Positions 34,068 through 43,652 of a stretch of DNA of 64,000 bases are shown here, piece after piece. The stretch comes from an uncultured Eggerthellaceae bacterium (GTDB lineage: Bacteria > Actinomycetota > Coriobacteriia > Coriobacteriales > Eggerthellaceae), in contig CAIFEG010000007.1 in assembly GCA_903789415.1 (NCBI GenBank), positions 19,516 to 83,515 on the forward strand. The letters are read 5' to 3'. A program made the position numbers and the translations under genes. The notes beneath the pieces are model-generated. The model was not told the origin of the DNA, searched no databases, and worked only from the letters and a program-made list of their open reading frames with translations. Each line of letters opens with the position of its first letter. The first letter of the stretch is position 1.

Positions 34068-35654
34068 ATGGCGCAACAAGCACAAACCAAAAACGGAGTG
34101 GTTACGCAAGATTCGAAAAGCGTAAAGAAGTCCGAGAACGGTAAACATCTTGAGCAGAAAAACAAAGTGTTTACGCGTGGTCACATAGGAGCTGTTCTCG
34201 GCCCTCTTTTAGCGATTATTGGGTATCTCATTCCAATTGCGGGTCTGGCTCCTGAGGGCCATATCATGCTCGCTGTCATGCTTCTCGTATGCACTTGGTG
34301 GATTACTGAACCTGTTCCAATTCCGGTCACGTCCCTCTTGGGTCCCGTTCTATGCGTAATTTTTGGTGTTGCAACGGTCTCTGACGCACTGAGGTCTTTT
34401 GCAAACCCAATTATTTTCCTTTTTATGGGCGGCTTCATCTTGGCGGATGCTATGACGGTCCATGGCTTGGATAAGCGATTCTCGTACGCATTGCTTTCCA
34501 TGAAGTGGGTAGGTTCAAACCCTCGGAGAATTTTCCTCGCAGTAGGCATCGCAACGATGTTGTGCTCTGGATGGATTTCCAACACCGCGACTGCTGCAAT
34601 GATGCTCCCTATTTCTTTAGGTCTTTTAGGCACGATTGCAGAAATGATGTCGAAGGCAGGGCATCCAATTGATCTGAAGAACTATAAGTATGCAACGGGC
34701 CTTATGCTGATCACGGCGTATGCGGCTTCCATCGGTGGCGTTTTAACACCTATCGGAACACCTCCTAACATGCTGATGATGGGTTTCTTAGAGTCTATGG
34801 CAGATATCCACATTTCATTCTTCCAGTGGATGATTTGGGGCTTTGTTGCCATGGTCATCTATTTCATTCTCGCTGCATTCGTCGTCGGACGCATGTTCCC
34901 GCCTGATGTTAAGGAGATCAAAGGCGCGGACAAGATGATTGCGGAGCGTCGTGCAAGCTTAGGCCCTTGGACACGCGGCCAGAAAAATACACTGATTGCT
35001 TTCTTAGTCGCTGTTGTCCTGTGGATTCTCCCTGGCGTTGTCTCCATGGTTTTTGGTTCTTCATCAGATCAAAATACGTTCTTAAGCTCGCATTTCCCTG
35101 AATCAATCGTTGCATTGATCGGTGCAATCTTGCTGTTCTTAATCCCTCAAGGAAAAGGTAAACCAACGCTTACCTGGAAAGAAGCAAGCCAAGGTGTTGA
35201 TTGGGGAACGCTGATCCTGTTTGGCGGCGGCTTATCTCTTGGTTCTCTGATGTATAGCTCAGGTCTTTCAAGCTGGCTCGGTGATGCCATTGTTGCTGGT
35301 TTAGGTGGAGCTCCTGCCCAGGTAGCTCTTGTTGTTACCTTCTCGGTGCTGACGCTGGTTATGTCGGAGGTTACCTCTCATACGGCTGCAACAAATATGG
35401 TTGGACCGCTTGCCATTACCACTGCGGTAAGCGCAGGACTTAACCCAATCCCGGTAGCAGTTGCTGTTGCTCTTTCTGCATCTCTTGGATTTATGCTTCC
35501 AGTATCTACACCTCCAAACGCGATTGTGTATGCATCTGGATACATTCCTATTACCAAGATGCTCAAAGCTGGCGTCATTATCGACATTGTGGGCATCTTC
35601 TGCATTACGATTCCAATCGTTCTGCTTATTGTTCCTGCGGTTATAGGAATCTGA
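34068..35654 (+). CDS. DASS/SLC13-family dicarboxylate:Na+ symporter
   Basis: A 528-residue carrier for C4-dicarboxylates or related anions. After a polar ~35-residue N-terminus come the duplicated five-helix units, with the first Ser-Asn-Thr motif in GWISNTATAAMMLPI and a second, varied one in EVTSHTAATNMVGPL (SHT). GTPPNMLMMGF and STPPNAIVYASGYI are the matching hairpin segments. The ATG at 34068 has an excellent GAAGGAGGGG site. With the malic enzyme (49506) and the Tat reductase (22578) it suggests use of malate or fumarate. A terminator follows. Confidence 0.92.
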   Translation: MAQQAQTKNGVVTQDSKSVKKSENGKHLEQKNKVFTRGHIGAVLGPLLAIIGYLIPIAGLAPEGHIMLAVMLLVCTWWITEPVPIPVTSLLGPVLCVIFGVATVSDALRSFANPIIFLFMGGFILADAMTVHGLDKRFSYALLSMKWVGSNPRRIFLAVGIATMLCSGWISNTATAAMMLPISLGLLGTIAEMMSKAGHPIDLKNYKYATGLMLITAYAASIGGVLTPIGTPPNMLMMGFLESMADIHISFFQWMIWGFVAMVIYFILAAFVVGRMFPPDVKEIKGADKMIAERRASLGPWTRGQKNTLIAFLVAVVLWILPGVVSMVFGSSSDQNTFLSSHFPESIVALIGAILLFLIPQGKGKPTLTWKEASQGVDWGTLILFGGGLSLGSLMYSSGLSSWLGDAIVAGLGGAPAQVALVVTFSVLTLVMSEVTSHTAATNMVGPLAITTAVSAGLNPIPVAVAVALSASLGFMLPVSTPPNAIVYASGYIPITKMLKAGVIIDIVGIFCITIPIVLLIVPAVIGI

Positions 35655-35689
35655 CCTAAAAGCATTGAACGAAAAACTTTCAGCGTTTG

Positions 35690-35728
35690 AAAATGTGCTC
35701 TTCGAATTATTTCGAGGGGCACATTTTT
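35690..35728 (+). terminator. Terminator of the DASS gene
   Basis: AAAATGTGC pairs with GCACATTTT and runs into TTTTTT, with further inner pairing. Confidence 0.8.
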
Positions 35729-35838
35729 TAGGTGCGCCAGGCATAGCGCGGTAATTCCTTATCTCCTACTCGATTACGAACGTGCTGCTGGTATGATGCT
35801 TTTGAGGATGTTGTTTTGAATGAAGGGGAAGAAGAGAG

Positions 35839-36729
35839 ATGTGCAGAAATTTTCGCACCACTTCATATACTGAACTCCTCCAGGCAGCACGTGAGATTGC
35901 TGCTGACCTGCACGCGCATGTTGATGTCCGCGGCTCTGCGGAAATGATGGCTGAGCCGAAATCCAACCAAATGGGCATGCAGCTTTCTCTTGGGCTGGAA
36001 GATGTGTCTGGCTTAGAAGGTATATCTGGCCAAGCTACCCAAATAGCCTCCCCATCTATTGGCGGAAATTCATCCAACCAATCACGCCAGATAGGAAATC
36101 AGCCTATCACGGAAAAAGATACATCTGCTAAAAACATGATTCCCGGGCGTACTATGCCCGCAATATGCGTTGATTATGGCTCTGTTTTGGCAGCGCAAGA
36201 GCATTCACAAAAAGATATTCCTACGCAACGCGGCGAATTTGACGCGCAAGAAGAATTTGACACGCAAGATTATTTTCCATTGACATTAAAAATATCTCCG
36301 TTGATATGGGGATATGAGGCAGATTGGTCATCGCATCTGCTTTTTAATACCCGTGTCGAAACGGCAGCTGGTCCAAAAGAAAATATGTGGTCCGACTCAT
36401 ATCGCTGCCGTCATTGTGTGCTCCCCGCAACGAGGTTTGATGAACGTAACACTGAAAAATTGACGATCGATGGGTATGTGCCGTCCCGATGCTCATTTAC
36501 ACAAAAAGGCAACGCGCCATTTTTCTTAGCAGGAATTTGGCGGGAAAATCGCTTTTCGCTTCTCACGTGTGCTCCTAATTCGGTTGTTTCGCCAGTGCAC
36601 AACAGAATGCCTATCGTCATGGGCATCCCTGAAGCAGTTCAGTGGCTCAATCCATACAAAAAACCGCATTTTCGCAATGATGCGATCGATCTTATATGCA
36701 CTCCGGAATTTAGATACAAACATGTGTAG
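35839..36729 (+). CDS. SOS response-associated peptidase-like (SRAP/HMCES) protein
   Basis: SRAP proteins shield abasic sites in single-stranded DNA by a covalent link through Cys2. Here the 296-residue chain starts MCRNF, keeping Cys2 but not the usual MCGR. The core is recognisable: FNTRVETA (Asn and Glu), VLPATRFDE (Glu), FFLAGIWREN and PVHNRMPIV (active-site His). Between about residues 30 and 150 lies a long insert with Ser/Gly and Gln/Asp-rich segments, including the repeat EFDAQEEFDTQDYF. Such divergence suggests a fast-evolving member. A GAGAG site precedes the start. Confidence 0.75.
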   Translation: MCRNFRTTSYTELLQAAREIAADLHAHVDVRGSAEMMAEPKSNQMGMQLSLGLEDVSGLEGISGQATQIASPSIGGNSSNQSRQIGNQPITEKDTSAKNMIPGRTMPAICVDYGSVLAAQEHSQKDIPTQRGEFDAQEEFDTQDYFPLTLKISPLIWGYEADWSSHLLFNTRVETAAGPKENMWSDSYRCRHCVLPATRFDERNTEKLTIDGYVPSRCSFTQKGNAPFFLAGIWRENRFSLLTCAPNSVVSPVHNRMPIVMGIPEAVQWLNPYKKPHFRNDAIDLICTPEFRYKHV

Positions 36730-36879
36730 GGAAAGAGTAAATTTTCTGCGGTTTGTTCCCTCAACAAGAAACAATCGTTACTTTTAATTCTTCTTCAAAA
36801 AACATGCGCGCCAGTGCGGTATCCTTAAACGCTAGCGTTTGTTTGTTTCAACGTATTGTATGGTTGAAAGGTACGGTTG

Positions 36880-37785
36880 ATGGCTGATACGGCGGAACAG
36901 AAAAAAGTTTCAGATGACGCAAAATCTACTTCATCTCAAAAAGACTCTGATTCTCAAGCAGCTTTGGTCCAACGAGGGGATACCCTTTCTGGATCAAAAG
37001 ACGTCAAGAAAAAACCTACGACAAGGTGGCAACATAACTGGTTCGTTATGAGCTCGCTGGTAAGTAAAGACTTCAAGCTTAAATATCGTCGCAGCGTTTT
37101 AGGCGTAGCGTGGAGTGTTTTAAATCCTTTACTGATGATGCTTGTTCTCACGGCAGTTTTCTCGTATATGTTTCGTTTCAACATTCCTAATTTCCCGCTT
37201 TATTTGATTTTGGGCCAGGTTATGTTTGATACGATGAGCCGCGCAACATCTGGTGCGATGAGCTCGATCATCGATGCGCAGTCTTTGATCAAAAAAATTC
37301 GAATTGAAAAAATGATTTTTCCTATCGAAAAAGTTCTCTTCGAACTGCTTAACTTTGTAATCTCGCTTATCGCCGTTGCCATCGTTCAAGCATTCTTCCG
37401 TGTCCCTCCGAGCATTTACGCGATTGTGGGTCTGCCGTTTGCGGTACTTTGTGTAACGATGCTTTCAGCGGGGCTTGGATTACTTATTTCGGCGTTGTCG
37501 GTGTTCTTCCGCGATGTTATGCATCTTTGGGGTGTGGTGATTACGGCATGGACCTATGCAACCCCAATTTTCTATCCGTATGAAATGCTGGAGCCGTGGA
37601 TGCAACAGGTGATGCTGTTCAACCCGATGTACCATTACATCACGTACTTCCGTGACGTCATGATGTGGAATACGTGGCCAGGTTTTAGGGAAACGTTTAT
37701 CTGCCTTGCAATGGCGCTTATCACCCTTGCGGTGGGGTACGTGGTATTCCGTAAAACCGAGAGTAAATTCATCCTCTATGTGTAG
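36880..37785 (+). CDS. wzm: Polysaccharide ABC exporter, permease (Wzm type)
   Basis: A 301-residue ABC-2 permease with about six helices after a charged ~45-residue N-terminus. SLVSKDFKLKYRRSVLGVAWSVLNPL is the diagnostic cytoplasmic entry of Wzm/TagG/RfbA permeases, and YPYEMLEPWMQQVMLFNPMYHYITYFRD is the conserved C-terminal loop. It exports lipid-linked glycan with the ATPase that starts eight bases downstream. The ATG at 36880 has GAAAGG upstream. First gene of the glycan cluster. Confidence 0.92.
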   Translation: MADTAEQKKVSDDAKSTSSQKDSDSQAALVQRGDTLSGSKDVKKKPTTRWQHNWFVMSSLVSKDFKLKYRRSVLGVAWSVLNPLLMMLVLTAVFSYMFRFNIPNFPLYLILGQVMFDTMSRATSGAMSSIIDAQSLIKKIRIEKMIFPIEKVLFELLNFVISLIAVAIVQAFFRVPPSIYAIVGLPFAVLCVTMLSAGLGLLISALSVFFRDVMHLWGVVITAWTYATPIFYPYEMLEPWMQQVMLFNPMYHYITYFRDVMMWNTWPGFRETFICLAMALITLAVGYVVFRKTESKFILYV

Positions 37786-37793
37786 AGGCGAAC

Positions 37794-38807
37794 ATGAGTA
37801 AGAAAAAAATATCGAGAAGCAAGTATTTGCCCTATGACGTGCCTGCGCCTGGACAACCTATCATTACCGTTGACCATGTGTCCATGATGTTCAATATGGC
37901 AAGCGAACAGTTGAATAGCCTAAAAGAGTATTTCATCAAGATCATGAAACACCAGCTCTTTTTCAAGAAATTCATGGCGCTTGAGGATATTACCTTTACC
38001 GTTAATCGTGGCGATGTGTATGGCATCGTCGGTACAAACGGTTCGGGCAAGTCCACCATGCTCAAGATTATCGCCGGCGTGCTTGAACCATCAGAGGGCA
38101 TGGTCACGGTCAGAGGAACCATTGCACCGCTGATTGAGCTTGGTGCCGGCTTTGATATGGAGCTTACCGCGCGTGAAAATATTTATCTGAACGGTGCGCT
38201 GCTTGGCTACAGCAAGAAGTTCATTTCTGATCGTTTCGAAGAAATCGTTGATTTTGCTGAAGTTCGCGACTTTTTAGACATGCCCATGAAGAACTATTCT
38301 TCAGGTATGGTTGCACGTGTTGCGTTCGCTGTCGCAACGGCGACAATTCCGGATATTCTCGTTGTTGACGAGGCACTTTCTGTTGGCGACTTCCGTTTTC
38401 AGGAGAAGTGTGAGAAGCGCATTCAGGATTTGGTGACCAATCATGGCACCACACTTTTATTTGTATCTCATTCCATCGACCAGGTTGAAAGAGTATGCGA
38501 AAAATGCCTCTGGATTGAGCGCGGGCACCTTCGCATGAAAGGCGACGTAGAGAAGGTCTGCGAATATTATCGCCACATGGACGAACCGGGCTGGACGTAT
38601 GATCCTGAGAAGGTACGAGAAGAACGTATTGAGCAAGCCGAGCAACAACAGGACAAATTCTTCGATGCGGATAACAAGAAAGCAGAGGAAAATTCTGCTT
38701 CCGATGTCAACACACATGCTGATGATGCTGTTTCTGCTGATGCACCCGTAGATAATAGTGGAGACACCTCACAGGCCGCCGAAAAAGTCGTAGAAGATGC
38801 CAAATAG
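37794..38807 (+). CDS. wzt: Polysaccharide ABC exporter, ATPase (Wzt type)
   Basis: A 337-residue ATPase. Walker A is GTNGSGKST, the signature YSSGMVARVAF, Walker B ILVVDEALSVGD, and the switch His lies in LFVSHSIDQVERV. The family-typical N-terminus (VDHVSMMFNMASEQLNSLKEYF) is present. The C-terminal ~70 residues are acidic and low-complexity, with no carbohydrate-binding domain of the O9a Wzt type, so export probably does not depend on a terminal cap. It pairs with the permease just upstream. Confidence 0.93.
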   Translation: MSKKKISRSKYLPYDVPAPGQPIITVDHVSMMFNMASEQLNSLKEYFIKIMKHQLFFKKFMALEDITFTVNRGDVYGIVGTNGSGKSTMLKIIAGVLEPSEGMVTVRGTIAPLIELGAGFDMELTARENIYLNGALLGYSKKFISDRFEEIVDFAEVRDFLDMPMKNYSSGMVARVAFAVATATIPDILVVDEALSVGDFRFQEKCEKRIQDLVTNHGTTLLFVSHSIDQVERVCEKCLWIERGHLRMKGDVEKVCEYYRHMDEPGWTYDPEKVREERIEQAEQQQDKFFDADNKKAEENSASDVNTHADDAVSADAPVDNSGDTSQAAEKVVEDAK

Positions 38808-38889
38808 GATTCTAAAAAAAGAACCCGACAAATAATAGGTAAACTAGTAGTACTGCAGCTAAAGGGCAGATGCACAGAGCACCTGTTCT

Positions 38890-38918
38890 TTGACTGAGCA
38901 GATCGTCGAAAGCATAAC
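38890..38918 (+). promoter_or_regulatory. Candidate promoter for the glycosyltransferase genes
   Basis: TTGACT, a 17-base spacer and CATAAC lie in the 172-base gap after wzt. An imperfect inverted repeat (38858-38890) just before it may end the transporter transcript. Confidence 0.4.
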
Positions 38919-38979
38919 AAAAACCATGGTCGGCATGGCATATTGTGCTGGAAATCATTAACGTAGATAGTGATAATTT

Positions 38980-40296
38980 ATGACAACATCGAATCTTAAA
39001 AGTAAACCCCTTGTTTCTGTAATCATGCCTATCTATAACGCTGAAGGTTCGCTTGATAATGCCCTGAAAAGCGTTGAACACCAGACATTGGAAAATATTG
39101 AGATTCTTGCCATCAACGACGGATCCACCGATGCATCACTCCAAATCATGATTCATCATGCAGAAATGGACCCGCGCATCCGCGTTATCGATAAGCCAAA
39201 TCAAGGGTATGGTGCCTCATGCAACCGTGGCATTGATGAGGCTCGTGGCACCTGGATTGCTATTTTGGAACCTGATGATTGGCTGAAGCCGGGGATGTTC
39301 AAGGATATGCTTGACTATGCCAATGGTTTTGACGAACAGCCAATCGATATTGTGAAAACCCCGTATATCCGTATTCTGGATTCAAACACAGAAAACCAAA
39401 GAGCATATCAATGCAGCTATTACCATCGTATCCATCCTCGGCATCAGCCGTTTACCATAGATGACCCAGGCGTAGTTGATATCTTGCGTCATCATCCGTC
39501 TATATGGTCGGCAATCTATCGCAAGGATTTCTTAGACAAAAAGAATATTCGTTTCCGTCCTATTCCTGGTTCTGGGTGGGCGGATAATCCATTTTTGATT
39601 GATACCTTGTGCCAAGCAGATCGTATTGTGTATTTCGATATTCCGTATTATTGCTATCGAGAGAACACTGATGAAGAAGATTTCAACTTTGCTATGCGAA
39701 ATCCAACGGTCCCTTTTCAGCGCTGGAATGATATGCAGGATGAACTCGATCGTTTCCAAGTGAACAGTGATGAAATTCAGTGTGCGCATAATAGCCGTGG
39801 TTTCACCTATTTAAGCGGAATTATCGAATATATTCCCTTGTCAGATCCAAAAGTTCACGATGCAGCGGTCAAGATGGTTTCCCGTATGAATGTCCGATTA
39901 GTTCTTGGCGACCCTATGATTTCTCCTGCAATGAAAAAACTGTTTTGCAAGCTTCGCGGTCTGCCTGAACCGAAGGCAAATTATCCGCAGTATATGCGTT
40001 CACTCATAGGTGAAACAGCATATCAATTACGTAACAATGGTCCAGCGTTTACGTTAGGATCTATCGAGGGCTATCTAAAGGGGTATGCAACACGTAACGG
40101 TGAGCAAAATGCATCTTCTGAAGAATTGCTCAAGCACATGGAAGGGTTTCAGAATCAAAACCGTCGCGCCGCACAATTAAAGGAAGAAGCGCAACAGCAA
40201 AAAGATAATGTTGAAGTTATTACCGCAGATGGCACCGAAGCTACCAATGCAGAAAGCCTAATGTCAAAAACGCCTGATTCACCTTCTTCTAAATAA
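38980..40296 (+). CDS. Glycosyltransferase family 2
   Basis: A 438-residue GT-A enzyme. The N-terminal domain has VSVIMPIYNAEGSLDNALKSV, INDGSTDAS, NQGYGASCNRGID and the DxD-type motif in LEPDDW. A long C-terminal part of unclear role follows, ending in a Gln/Glu/Lys-rich tail (about 385-438). It should add a sugar to the growing lipid-linked glycan. The ribosome site is weak. It lies between the exporter and a GT4 gene. Confidence 0.9.
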   Translation: MTTSNLKSKPLVSVIMPIYNAEGSLDNALKSVEHQTLENIEILAINDGSTDASLQIMIHHAEMDPRIRVIDKPNQGYGASCNRGIDEARGTWIAILEPDDWLKPGMFKDMLDYANGFDEQPIDIVKTPYIRILDSNTENQRAYQCSYYHRIHPRHQPFTIDDPGVVDILRHHPSIWSAIYRKDFLDKKNIRFRPIPGSGWADNPFLIDTLCQADRIVYFDIPYYCYRENTDEEDFNFAMRNPTVPFQRWNDMQDELDRFQVNSDEIQCAHNSRGFTYLSGIIEYIPLSDPKVHDAAVKMVSRMNVRLVLGDPMISPAMKKLFCKLRGLPEPKANYPQYMRSLIGETAYQLRNNGPAFTLGSIEGYLKGYATRNGEQNASSEELLKHMEGFQNQNRRAAQLKEEAQQQKDNVEVITADGTEATNAESLMSKTPDSPSSK

Positions 40297-40322
40297 CGCA
40301 CAAAGAAGTTGCTCGACAATTA

Positions 40323-41618
40323 ATGAACTCGTCTACGAACATAGTTTCTCGTACAAATGCCCATTCTGATCAGCATCTTCGTCATCATGAGTCAAAGGTG
40401 AGAAAGCATATTGCCGTGGTGACAATGGGCGTGAAACTCGGCGATGAAACACAAGGCTATACACGTTTTCGCAAGATTTCCGAACTGTTGGTCCAAGCGG
40501 GTTTCGATGTCGACTTAATTACGACGAGTTTTCAGCATTGGGAAAAGGCCCAACGTGACATCTCGAAGCCGTGCTATCACGATCTTCCGTATCGTGTTAT
40601 TTTTATCCCCGAACCAGGCTATAAGCGGAATTTAGATCTCAAGCGCATTCACAGTCACGCGGTAGCTGCTCGGAATCTGGAAAACTACTTTGGCAGTAAT
40701 CCGTGGAACTATGACCTTGTGTATTCCGAAATTCCACCAAATAATATTGCCCGCGTATGCGCCGAATCGGCACATGCCCAAGGTGTGCCGTACGTTGTAG
40801 ATATCAATGATCTATGGCCAGAAGCGATGCGCATGGTCTTCAATGTGCCCGTGATTTCGGACATCTTGTACCATGGTTTCACCCGTGACGCTCATATTGT
40901 CTATAACCTGATCAGCGCCGCGGTTGGTACATCGAATGAATATGCCCTGCGCCCAGCGAAAGATCGGGAAAAGCCCTATCCCCATATCACGGTCTATGTT
41001 GGTAACGATTTAGAGCGCTTTGACGAAGGCGTAAAAAAGTACGCCGCGCAGATAAAAAAGCCCATTGAAGAAGTTTGGGCAGTATATGCAGGTACACTCG
41101 GTGCCAGTTATGGTCTGGAATCTCTTATACGCGCATCGGTGCTTGTGAAAGAGAAAATTCCCGGATTTCGCTTGAAAATATTAGGGGATGGACCCGAACG
41201 TGAGAAGCTTGAAGAAGTTGCGCAAAAAACGCACGCTCCCGCAGATTTTCTGGGCTATACCGACTATCCAAAGATGGCGGCATGGCTGTCTCGATGTGAT
41301 ATCACCGTCAACTCACTTGCACGTGGGGCGGCGCAGTCAATCGTCACGAAAATCGGTGACTACTTGGCATCTGGCCATCCAATTTTAAACACAGGTAGTT
41401 CGCCTGAGTTTTGCCACAAAATTGCCAATGACGGTATTGGGGTAAATGTTCCGGCAGAAAACGTTGAAGCAATTGCGCGTGCGCTTCGCCGACTGGGGCA
41501 AAATGCAAGCATGCGCAAAATAATGGGAACACGTGCTCGTGTCGTTGCCGAGCAGGAATTTAATCAGAACAATTCGTATCAGAAGATTGTCCATCTCATT
41601 CAAACGCTTTTAGTGTAA
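40323..41618 (+). CDS. Glycosyltransferase family 4
   Basis: A 431-residue GT-B enzyme. The first Rossmann half begins at about residue 27 (HIAVVTMGVKLGDETQGYTRF), with DINDLWPEAM in the middle. The second half shows VYAGTLGASYGLESLIRA, LKILGDGPEREKLEE and SLARGAAQSIVTKIGDYLASGHPIL, where E-x7-E is replaced by a lysine-centred segment typical of capsule-type GT4 members. It starts 27 bases after the GT2 gene and is probably cotranscribed. The sugar is unknown. Confidence 0.9.
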   Translation: MNSSTNIVSRTNAHSDQHLRHHESKVRKHIAVVTMGVKLGDETQGYTRFRKISELLVQAGFDVDLITTSFQHWEKAQRDISKPCYHDLPYRVIFIPEPGYKRNLDLKRIHSHAVAARNLENYFGSNPWNYDLVYSEIPPNNIARVCAESAHAQGVPYVVDINDLWPEAMRMVFNVPVISDILYHGFTRDAHIVYNLISAAVGTSNEYALRPAKDREKPYPHITVYVGNDLERFDEGVKKYAAQIKKPIEEVWAVYAGTLGASYGLESLIRASVLVKEKIPGFRLKILGDGPEREKLEEVAQKTHAPADFLGYTDYPKMAAWLSRCDITVNSLARGAAQSIVTKIGDYLASGHPILNTGSSPEFCHKIANDGIGVNVPAENVEAIARALRRLGQNASMRKIMGTRARVVAEQEFNQNNSYQKIVHLIQTLLV

Positions 41619-41736
41619 AAAATGCTTTTCAAGCAGATGAAGCATTCCTTGGTACTACACTAAAACCTTATGTGAGCCTCGTACTTCAGTTTTGCTCTCG
41701 TACGGAAACGAGGGCACATACAATGGAGGAGTTTTT

Positions 41737-42969
41737 ATGGCAGATTCTCTCAAGAAACAAGCTCAGCGGACTATTCCATTTTCTCCGCCGGATATTAGTG
41801 ATGCAGAAGTCAATGAGGTATGTGACGCGCTTCGCAGCGGTTGGATTACCACGGGCCCCCGTACAAAAAAATTAGAAAAACAATTACGTGATTTCACCGG
41901 CGCTGCAGGTTTTGCGTGCCTCAATTCTGGTACGGCAGGCCTGGAGACCGCCCTTCGTCTTTTAGACATTGGCGAAGGTGACGAAGTTATTGTGCCTGCG
42001 TACACCTACACTTCATCGGCCTCATGCGCGGTTCATGTGGGTGCAACACCAATTTTTTGCGATGTGAAAAAAGATACGTATCAGCTCGATATTGATCAGC
42101 TTCCGTCGTTGATTACAGAAAAAACGAAGGCGGTTATCCCGGTTGACCTTGGTGGCATGATGGTCGACTACGACCACTTGTTTGAAGTGTTAGATAGCGT
42201 TGCCGATCGTTTCTACCCGCAAAATGACATTCAAGCTCATTATTCGCGCGTAATTGTTGTGGCCGATGCGGCGCATGCCCTTGGCGCAACCTACAAGGGA
42301 CGCCCGGCAGGAAGTGTGGCCGATTTTACCGCATTCAGTTTCCATGCAGTCAAGAATTTCACCACAGCAGAAGGCGGCGGTGTGTGCTGGCGTGAAGCGG
42401 GCTTTGACAACGATGAAATGTATCATCAGGCAATGCTGTGGTCGCTTCATGGTCAGGATAAGGATGCGCTCGCAAAAACGCGTCCTGGTGCATGGGAATA
42501 TGACATTAAGTTCCCTGGTTATAAGTGCAATATGACCGACATCCAGGCGGCAATTGGGCTTGCGCAACTCAAGCGCTATCCCGGCATGCTTGCACGCAGA
42601 CAGCAGCTCATTGCTCGCTATGAGAAAAATCTCGCGGGCACGGCATTTTCGATCATGCCGCATAAAACCGATACATGCGTCGGGAGCGGCCATCTGCTTC
42701 TTACACGCATTAAGGGTGCAACTGAGCAGATGCGTAATGACTTCATCGCCAAGATGGGCGAGCGTGGTATTGCGACGAACGTTCACTACAAACCACTTCC
42801 GCTGATGACAGCATACAAAGCGCTGCGCTACGACATTAAAGATTTCCCCAATTCCTATGCACAGTATGTAAATGAGGTCACATTGCCGCTTTATACCTTG
42901 TTGATGGATGACGATGTGGACTACATCTGCGAAAATGCAAAAGAAGTGCTACAGGAAATTTTGAACTAA
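41737..42969 (+). CDS. DegT/DnrJ/EryC1-type sugar aminotransferase
   Basis: A 410-residue PLP enzyme that aminates a keto-sugar nucleotide. IPFSPPDISDAEVNEVCDALRSGWITTGPRTKKLE is the family N-terminus; GDEVIVPAYTYTSSA and FSFHAVKNFTTAEGGG (PLP Lys) follow, then FPGYKCNMTDIQAAIGLAQL. ATG 41737 has a GGAGGAG site. With the neighbouring PglC-like transferase it suggests a diamino- or amino-sugar at the base of the glycan. No dehydratase partner (4,6-dehydratase) is in the cluster, so the keto sugar must come from elsewhere. Confidence 0.93.
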   Translation: MADSLKKQAQRTIPFSPPDISDAEVNEVCDALRSGWITTGPRTKKLEKQLRDFTGAAGFACLNSGTAGLETALRLLDIGEGDEVIVPAYTYTSSASCAVHVGATPIFCDVKKDTYQLDIDQLPSLITEKTKAVIPVDLGGMMVDYDHLFEVLDSVADRFYPQNDIQAHYSRVIVVADAAHALGATYKGRPAGSVADFTAFSFHAVKNFTTAEGGGVCWREAGFDNDEMYHQAMLWSLHGQDKDALAKTRPGAWEYDIKFPGYKCNMTDIQAAIGLAQLKRYPGMLARRQQLIARYEKNLAGTAFSIMPHKTDTCVGSGHLLLTRIKGATEQMRNDFIAKMGERGIATNVHYKPLPLMTAYKALRYDIKDFPNSYAQYVNEVTLPLYTLLMDDDVDYICENAKEVLQEILN

Positions 42970-42994
42970 CTTTTAACTTGAGGGAATTTGGGAA

Positions 42995-43651
42995 ATGTAC
43001 GTACATTTCTTTAAACGCGTTATAGACATCTGCATAGGCATTATTGCCATGCCCTTTTTAGGGATTCTCATCTTGGTGTTTGGTCCTCAAATCAAACACG
43101 AAGATGGGGGACCCATTTTCTATAACGCTCCTCGCATGGGAAAAGACAGACGTCCCTTTAAAATGTACAAGTTCCGCAGCATGCGCGTAAACGCTCCTGA
43201 CCTGGTTATGGAAGATGGTTCTACGTACAATGGCGTGGATGACCCCCGCATGACGCGCGTTGGTGCATTCATGCGGCGCACAAGTCTCGATGAATTCCCT
43301 CAGTTTCTCAATGTGTTAAACGGAACCATGAGCGTCGTAGGTCCCCGTCCAGATCTTGAACGCGAATGTGATCTCTACCGCGGAAACGAAGCAGAAAAGC
43401 TTTCCGTCAAGCCGGGCATTACCGGGTATGCAGCGGTGTATGGCAAACGCAACGCAAAAGCGTGGCACGACCGCCTGGCGATGGACGTGTATTATGTCCA
43501 TCATGTAAGCTTTCTGTTAGACCTTAAGATTTTCTTTAAGACATTTTCCACCGTATTTGGTGAAGAAGGTATCTATATAGAAAACGACAAAGGGCAAAGT
43601 GCGGCGAAAGTAGCACAAAAAAGCTCGGGGGAAGATAACGAAAAGGATTGA
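42995..43651 (+). CDS. Initiating sugar phosphate transferase (PglC/WcaJ C-terminal type)
   Basis: A 218-residue monotopic phosphoglycosyl transferase that puts the first sugar phosphate on undecaprenyl phosphate. The re-entrant N-terminal helix reads FFKRVIDICIGIIAMPFLGILILV; GPIFYNAPRMGKDRRPFKMYKFRSMR, TSLDEFPQFLNVLNGTMSVVGPRP (catalytic Asp-Glu) and KPGITGYAAVYGK are diagnostic. It lacks the four-helix N-terminal part of WcaJ/WbaP, as PglC does. The C-terminal 20 residues are polar. glf begins one base after its stop. Confidence 0.93.
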   Translation: MYVHFFKRVIDICIGIIAMPFLGILILVFGPQIKHEDGGPIFYNAPRMGKDRRPFKMYKFRSMRVNAPDLVMEDGSTYNGVDDPRMTRVGAFMRRTSLDEFPQFLNVLNGTMSVVGPRPDLERECDLYRGNEAEKLSVKPGITGYAAVYGKRNAKAWHDRLAMDVYYVHHVSFLLDLKIFFKTFSTVFGEEGIYIENDKGQSAAKVAQKSSGEDNEKD

Positions 43652-43652
43652 T

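Noticed and set aside
42190..42786. 198-codon open frame antisense to the DegT aminotransferase gene
   Set aside because: It is a shadow frame with no ribosome site, opposite strongly conserved coding sequence.
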